Shown here piece by piece: positions 5,939 to 9,161 of a stretch of DNA of 9,161 nt. Both the position numbers and the translations under genes were made by a program. A model generated the notes under the pieces. That model was given only the letters and a program-made list of their open reading frames with translations, did no database searches and was not told the DNA's origin. The first letter of the stretch is position 1. Every line of letters begins with the position of its first letter. This stretch comes from Candidatus Parcubacteria bacterium (GTDB taxonomy: Bacteria > Patescibacteriota > Minisyncoccia > Phycocordibacterales > Zambryskibacteraceae), in contig JAIFWR010000007.1 of NCBI GenBank assembly GCA_019661805.1, positions 1 through 9,161 on the forward strand, written 5' to 3'.

Positions 5939-7288
5939 TTAGACAGCAAGGAGGCCCCTAATCTGCTCAATTTCCTCGATCAACGTCTGATCCTCCTTGA
6001 TATCGTTCTTCATCTTCTCGCAGGAATGGATGACGGTGGTGTGGTCACGGCCGCCCAGCTTCTGCCCGATCGAAGGATACGAGATGTTGAAGTCCTCGCG
6101 GAGGAGGTACATGATCACCTGGCGCGGCTTGATGACCTCCTTATGGCGCGTCTTCTCGTAGATGCTCTCCTCCTTCACGTTGTAGAAGTCGGCGATGATC
6201 TTGACCACATCCTTGACCGCGACGGCCTTCTTCGGCTTCACGCTGGTCTTGATGTAGTTTCTCACGTCGAGGAGCGTTGGCTCCTTGCCCTTGAGCTCGA
6301 CCTGGCAGAGAAGCGTGTTGACGACACCCTCGAGTTCCCTGATGTTCCCCGCCACGTTCTGGGCGAGGTAGTCGATGATCTCGGCCGAGAGGGGCACGCC
6401 CATCTGCCTCGCCTTGGCGGAAATGATCGCGATCCGACTCTCCTTGTCCGGCGCCGGGATGTCGACCGTCATGCCGGCGGCCATCCGGCTCTTAAGCCTG
6501 TCTTCGAGGCCGGTGATGAAGTGTGGATGCTTGTCGGAGGAGAAGATGATCTGGCGGTTGTTATCGTAAAGGGTGTTGAAGAGGTGGAAGAGCTCTTCTT
6601 GGATCTTCTGCTTCTCGGAGAAGAACTGGATGTCGTCGACGATGAGAACGTCGTATTTGCGGTACTTTTCCTTGAAAATGTGGATTTTCTGGCTCGAGAG
6701 GGCATTCATGAAGTCCTGCCCGAAGTGCTCGGAGGTCATATAGTAGACCTTCTTGCCCGGACTGGCCGCCTTGATGTGGTTCCCGATCGCCTGGATGAGG
6801 TGGGTTTTGCCGTGGCCGGTACTCCCATAGATGAAGAGTGGGTTGTACATGATGCCGGGCTTATTGATAACGGCTCGCGCCGCTGCGTGGGCGAGTTCGT
6901 TGAAGGGGCCGATAACGAAGTTCTCGAAGGTGTAGCGGGGGTTCAAGTTGTCCTCCTTGTTGACGGCGATCTCGGAGAGCGGAAGCTCCCTTGTCGCGCC
7001 CTCGAGCCGGGTAGGCTTCTCCTCCTTCCTCCTCGCTTCCTCCTTGTTGACGACGTACTCGACGGCGTGGATCGAGTTCTCGATGTTCCGGAGGCTCCGG
7101 AGGATGGAATTGTGGTACTTGGTGAGGAGCCATTCCTTCACGAAGGCGTTTGGCACCGAGAGGACGACTACCCCACCGTCCTCCTTGACGATCCGGGTGT
7201 CCTTGAACCAGGTGGTGAAATTTGCCTTGGAGACGCCCAGTTCCATTTCGACGAGAACGCTCTGCCAGAGTTGCTTGTAGTCCATCAT
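5939..7288 (-). CDS. dnaA: Chromosomal replication initiator protein DnaA
   Basis: DnaA is the AAA+ ATPase that binds origin boxes, melts DNA and recruits the helicase. All four domains are visible in 449 residues. Domain I (about 1-80) starts [13 protein letters not shown]; a short charged linker follows. The ATPase core has [15 protein letters not shown] (116-130), Walker A GSTGHGKT (155-162), Walker B VLIVDD (214-219), sensor 1 IIFSSD (247-252), RLKSR (264-268) holding the arginine finger, and sensor 2 NIRELEG (315-321). The DNA-binding domain IV ends with the DnaA signature, [11 protein letters not shown] (412-422), next to the basic [10 protein letters not shown] helix. Two adjacent ATGs (7288, 7285) could both serve as start. 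No Shine-Dalgarno sequence is seen. It is divergent from rpmH across 100 bases and upstream of dnaN across the putative origin. Length is typical (about 440-470) and nothing is missing. Confidence 0.98.
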   Translation of the reverse strand: MMDYKQLWQSVLVEMELGVSKANFTTWFKDTRIVKEDGGVVVLSVPNAFVKEWLLTKYHNSILRSLRNIENSIHAVEYVVNKEEARRKEEKPTRLEGATRELPLSEIAVNKEDNLNPRYTFENFVIGPFNELAHAAARAVINKPGIMYNPLFIYGSTGHGKTHLIQAIGNHIKAASPGKKVYYMTSEHFGQDFMNALSSQKIHIFKEKYRKYDVLIVDDIQFFSEKQKIQEELFHLFNTLYDNNRQIIFSSDKHPHFITGLEDRLKSRMAAGMTVDIPAPDKESRIAIISAKARQMGVPLSAEIIDYLAQNVAGNIRELEGVVNTLLCQVELKGKEPTLLDVRNYIKTSVKPKKAVAVKDVVKIIADFYNVKEESIYEKTRHKEVIKPRQVIMYLLREDFNISYPSIGQKLGGRDHTTVIHSCEKMKNDIKEDQTLIEEIEQIRGLLAV

Positions 7289-7303
7289 CGAATGTTATGG
7301 GGT

Positions 7304-7313
7304 ACATAGTATC
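7304..7313. repeat. ACATAGTATC word, copy upstream of dnaA (second copy 5919-5928)
   Basis: The plus-strand word ACATAGTATC occurs here, 16 bases before the dnaA start, and again at 5919-5928, just past the dnaA stop. Read on the minus strand it is GATACTATGT, which contains a -10-like TACTAT. It could therefore be part of promoters for dnaA and for the dnaN unit, or a binding site shared by the two spacers. Two copies of a 10-base word in about 315 intergenic bases is modestly unexpected. Confidence 0.35.
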
Positions 7314-7336
7314 TTGTTTGCGCGCCGCCCGGAAAC

Positions 7337-7365
7337 TTGAAAATCGGCCCGGAAGTGTGTATATT
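7337..7365 (+). promoter_or_regulatory. Sigma70-type promoter for rpmH-rnpA
   Basis: TTGAAA (7337-7342) and TATATT (7360-7365) are separated by exactly 17 bases, and each matches the vegetative consensus at 5 of 6 positions. The expected start near 7372 would leave an untranslated leader of about 17 bases before the rpmH ATG at 7389. This is the clearest promoter in the window and fits high expression of a ribosomal protein gene. It lies in the 100-base spacer shared with the divergent dnaA start. Confidence 0.75.
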
Positions 7366-7388
7366 GTGTTCATAACCTGTTAATACGA

Positions 7389-7523
7389 ATGTCCAGGACA
7401 TACCAACCGAAAAAGCGCAAGCGAGCCAGGGCCCACGGCTTCCTCTCCCGTTCCAAGAGCTCGACGGGCAGGCGCACCCTCCAGTCCCGCCGAAGGAAAG
7501 GCCGCAAGCGCCTCGGGCTCTAG
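7389..7523 (+). CDS. rpmH: 50S ribosomal protein L34
   Basis: This 44-codon gene encodes a tiny, strongly basic protein of the large ribosomal subunit. The N-terminus [19 protein letters not shown] and the C-terminus [11 protein letters not shown] are essentially the family consensus (compare MKRTYQPSKRKRARTHGF and RRAKGRKRLTV), and 44-46 residues is the normal length, so the call is secure despite the small size. It is the first gene of the conserved rpmH-rnpA-yidC run next to dnaA. A good promoter lies upstream at 7337-7365, but no Shine-Dalgarno sequence precedes the ATG. The stop TAG is followed at once by the rnpA ATG in the same reading frame, so rnpA may depend on reinitiation by ribosomes finishing rpmH. 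Confidence 0.97.
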   Translation: MSRTYQPKKRKRARAHGFLSRSKSSTGRRTLQSRRRKGRKRLGL

Positions 7524-7769
7524 ATGACGCACTTTTCGCTCCGGACTTCTCTCGGAAATGAGGCAAAACTGATCATCTCCGTCTCCAAAAAGGTGGCCAA
7601 AAAGGCCGTAACCCGAAATCTCATCAAGCGCCGGGTGAGGGCCGCCTTCCGGCCTCTGGCACGCAAGCTCAAACCGGCGACATATATGTTTATTGCCCGG
7701 GCGGGCGCCGAGGAGGTCAAGGGAGAAGCCTTGGAGCGCGAACTCGCCGAACTCCTTAAAATTGGCTAG
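7524..7769 (+). CDS. rnpA: Ribonuclease P protein component, N-terminally short form
   Basis: RnpA is the protein subunit that helps RNase P RNA remove 5' leaders from pre-tRNAs. The diagnostic core, ISVSKKVAKKAVTRNLIKRRVRAAFR (about residues 18-43), carries the RNR-type basic helix that contacts the catalytic RNA. At 81 residues the protein is about 30-40 shorter than the usual 110-120. It lacks the normal N-terminal helix and first strand (the LRKRxDF...VYRxG part). I checked the two other frames across the 3' half of rpmH and do not see the missing part, so this looks like a genuine short form and not a frameshift. The start at 7524 directly abuts the rpmH stop, in frame, with no good Shine-Dalgarno sequence (an AAGGAAAGG lies about 21 bases upstream). 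The yidC start follows 10 bases after its stop. Confidence 0.88.
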   Translation: MTHFSLRTSLGNEAKLIISVSKKVAKKAVTRNLIKRRVRAAFRPLARKLKPATYMFIARAGAEEVKGEALERELAELLKIG

Positions 7770-7772
7770 AAT
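7763..7772 (+). promoter_or_regulatory. -10-like element just before yidC
   Basis: TAGAAT (7767-7772, 5 of 6 to TATAAT) overlaps the rnpA stop codon and ends seven bases before the yidC ATG, with a TG two bases upstream of the hexamer. Initiation from it would place the first transcribed base at or beside the start codon. No -35 hexamer is evident, and yidC may simply be co-transcribed with rpmH-rnpA. Confidence 0.3.
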
Positions 7773-7779
7773 TGACCCG

Positions 7780-8490
7780 ATGTCCTTCCTCTACCACACC
7801 TTCTTCTTCGATCCCCTCTATAACGCCCTCATCCTCCTCTTCCGCATCCTGCCGTGGGCGGACGCGGGGCTGGTCGTCATCATCCTAACGGCGCTCGTAA
7901 GGCTCGCCCTCTACCCCCTCTCGCGGAAGGCGGTCGTCACCCAAATGCGGATGAGCGAGATCGCTCCCGAGATCGAGAGGATCAAGGAGAAGCATAAGGG
8001 GAATGCCGAGGCCCAGGCGGCAGCAACGCTCGCGCTTTACCGGGAGAAGAAGATCAACCCCTTCTCCGGCATCATCATGATCCTGATCCAAATCCCCCTT
8101 ATCTTCGCGCTCTACCGGATCTTCCTCCACTTCTCGGAGGTGAGGGCCGACCTCCTCTACTCGTTCGTCAAGGAGCCTGCGCACATCAACACGCTCTTCC
8201 TCGGCATCCTCGACGTCTCGGGCAAGAGCGCCCTCCTCGCCCTCCTTGCCGCCCTCTCGACCTACTTCCAGCTCAAGTTCTCGATGAAGCCCCAGCCGGC
8301 CGTAAAGAACCCCTCCTTCGGGGACAATCTCACCAAGAGCATGCAGGGCCAGATGAAATACTTCTTTCCCGTGATGGTCTTCTTCATTTCATACAAAGTC
8401 TCCGCGGTCATCGCGCTTTACTGGCTCACGACGAACCTCTTTACCATCGGCCAGGAGCTTGCGGTGAGGAAGAAGGAGGGCTTAGCGTAA
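7780..8490 (+). CDS. yidC: Membrane protein insertase YidC/Oxa1 family (short form)
   Basis: YidC inserts and folds membrane proteins, alone or with SecYEG. The 236-residue product has the five-helix Oxa1/SpoIIIJ core without the large periplasmic domain of Gram-negative YidC. An N-terminal hydrophobic segment (about 8-25) is followed by TM ADAGLVVIILTALVRLALYPLS with the conserved groove Arg41. Next come a charged cytoplasmic helical hairpin (about 49-90), TM about 94-115, a hydrophobic stretch about 138-165, and C-terminal helices FFPVMVFFISYKVSAVIALYWLTTNLFTIGQ. No lipoprotein cysteine is seen. I choose ATG 7780 because the frame before it (to 7693) only translates the rnpA end in another frame and is not YidC-like. 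It completes the rpmH-rnpA-yidC run; the jag/khpB gene often found next is absent. Its 3' end overlaps the convergent gene by nine bases. Confidence 0.94.
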   Translation: MSFLYHTFFFDPLYNALILLFRILPWADAGLVVIILTALVRLALYPLSRKAVVTQMRMSEIAPEIERIKEKHKGNAEAQAAATLALYREKKINPFSGIIMILIQIPLIFALYRIFLHFSEVRADLLYSFVKEPAHINTLFLGILDVSGKSALLALLAALSTYFQLKFSMKPQPAVKNPSFGDNLTKSMQGQMKYFFPVMVFFISYKVSAVIALYWLTTNLFTIGQELAVRKKEGLA

Positions 8491-9161
8491 GGAAAGGGCC
8501 CAGAGCGAGAGGTCGCTTTTATTGACGAAGACGAAATACTTCTCATCCGGGGAGAGCTGGGGGAGCGAGACGTCGAGGGAGACGCCGAAGCCCTCCTCGG
8601 GATCCGCGAGGAGCGTGGCCGATTGGGTCAGGGCGTCGAAGCGCCAAACGGAGTCCGAGAAATGGGTCTTGCCTTGATACCACCCGTCCGGTTCGGCACC
8701 CGAGACGCCGCCCGAAGGCGCGCCACAGAAAAATATCCCTTTTTCCTTAACGCTCCCGGCGCACTTATCGGCCAAGGTCGAGGGCGAGAACTCGGCCGAA
8801 GTACTCTTGCCGACCTCCTTGGCAAACAAGTGCTCCTCGTTGCCGCTCACGTATGAATAAATGAGATACGTCCCCGCCGGATTGGCCGTGGCGATAAGGC
8901 CGTTCAAAGGCCCGAGGAGCTTTGTGAGCCCGCCGGAGGCAAGACTATAGGCGTAGCCCGGGAGCGTGGCCGAAGGCTTGGTGAAGACAAGCGTGCCCGA
9001 GCCGAGCCTCCCCGTGCGCCAAGCGGTGAAGGGCCCGCTCCACAAAGTTTTCACCGCATCGCCGTTAAATTTGGAAGAGACGACAGCGTTCGAATCCTTC
9101 ACGACATACATGAGGGAGTCCCCTGCTCCGATCGAGACGGCGTCGATCTCTCCGCGGAGAA
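8482..9161 (-). CDS. Hypothetical beta-propeller-like protein, C-terminal part (5' end outside window)
   Basis: The minus-strand frame stays open to the right edge, giving 226 visible residues; the Met at 9111 is internal because the preceding codons (ending GAGDSL) read as a natural continuation. The composition is rich in Gly, Ser, Thr and aromatic residues, with repeating units of short strands. Examples are DSLMYVVKDSN, GTLVFTKPSATLPGYAYSL, AGTYLIYSYVSGNEEHL and the final LSPDEKYFVFVNKSDLSLWALSL, where LSPDEKYFVF is close to the PD40/TolB-like blade motif. Two Cys (in DKCAG and FFCGA) about 14 residues apart could form a disulfide, consistent with export. The N-terminus, where a signal peptide or membrane anchor would be, is not visible. 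The family call is by eye and no specific function can be assigned. It overlaps the yidC stop by nine bases in convergent orientation. Confidence 0.75.
   Translation of the reverse strand, partial: LRGEIDAVSIGAGDSLMYVVKDSNAVVSSKFNGDAVKTLWSGPFTAWRTGRLGSGTLVFTKPSATLPGYAYSLASGGLTKLLGPLNGLIATANPAGTYLIYSYVSGNEEHLFAKEVGKSTSAEFSPSTLADKCAGSVKEKGIFFCGAPSGGVSGAEPDGWYQGKTHFSDSVWRFDALTQSATLLADPEEGFGVSLDVSLPQLSPDEKYFVFVNKSDLSLWALSLR

Noticed and set aside
5746..5970. 74-codon minus-strand frame across the dnaA-dnaN spacer
   Set aside because: It starts inside dnaA in another frame, resembles no family, and runs through the DnaA-box-like and hairpin sequences of the putative origin.
5936..7309. 457-codon open frame on the plus strand covering all of dnaA
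   Set aside because: It is the antisense mirror of dnaA: low-complexity Leu/Val/Asp-rich translation, no family resemblance, and explained by the codon bias of the unmistakable DnaA frame.
7361..7385. Two DnaA-box-like sequences on the minus strand in the dnaA-rpmH spacer (ATATACACA, TTATGAACA)
   Set aside because: Each matches only 7 of 9 and they overlap or adjoin the rpmH -10 region; the dnaA-dnaN spacer is the better origin candidate.
7285..7566. 93-codon minus-strand frame opposite rpmH
   Set aside because: It is antisense to a certain L34 gene and to its promoter; the Gly/Ser/Cys-rich translation is not protein-like.
1..9161. CRISPR array, insertion sequence, tRNA or rRNA genes
   Set aside because: No regularly spaced repeats, transposase-like proteins, terminal inverted repeats or recognisable structural RNA sequence were seen in either strand.

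Overview
The window looks like a chromosomal segment around the replication origin of a bacterium with a very compact, GC-rich genome. Three things point to the candidate phyla radiation (Patescibacteria, probably a Parcubacteria/Paceibacteria-type lineage): the shortened RnpA and YidC, the almost complete lack of Shine-Dalgarno sequences, and a dnaA-dnaN cluster with no recF or gyrB, followed instead by a small DUF721/DciA-like gene. This placement is an inference from gene content and protein style; no database search was possible.

Layout, left to right. Positions 1-772 (+) hold the end of a yebC-family gene overlapping ruvC (Holliday junction resolvase). Positions 815-1000 (+) encode a tiny, extremely acidic protein. 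tyrS (1002-2126, -) runs convergently into it and divergently from a class A penicillin-binding protein gene (to 4337, +). The PBP gene converges, with zero bases between stop codons, on a minus-strand replication cluster: dnaA (5939-7288), dnaN (4620-5723) and the DciA-like gene (4338-4598). Divergent from dnaA is the classic rpmH (7389-7523), rnpA (7524-7769), yidC (7780-8490) run on the plus strand. The last gene (8482-9161, -) is the 3' part of a beta-propeller-like, probably exported protein that leaves the window.

The dnaA-dnaN spacer (5724-5938) is the best candidate for oriC. It has DnaA-box-like sequences (one 8/9 match), repeated TATCCC motifs, a long imperfect hairpin, and a GC-rich block next to five consecutive TAN trinucleotides and an AT-rich stretch, an arrangement resembling the DnaA-trio unwinding element. 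DnaA would load at this spacer, the DciA-like protein may help deliver the helicase, and DnaN would clamp the polymerase. The other genes are ordinary housekeeping: translation (TyrRS, L34), tRNA processing (RnpA), membrane protein insertion (YidC), cell wall synthesis (PBP) and recombination (RuvC).

I see no mobile element, CRISPR array, tRNA or rRNA. No convincing new multi-gene system is present. The most interesting material is regulatory and structural: the origin architecture, start codons sitting just after -10-like elements, and an in-frame stop-start junction between rpmH and a truncated rnpA.
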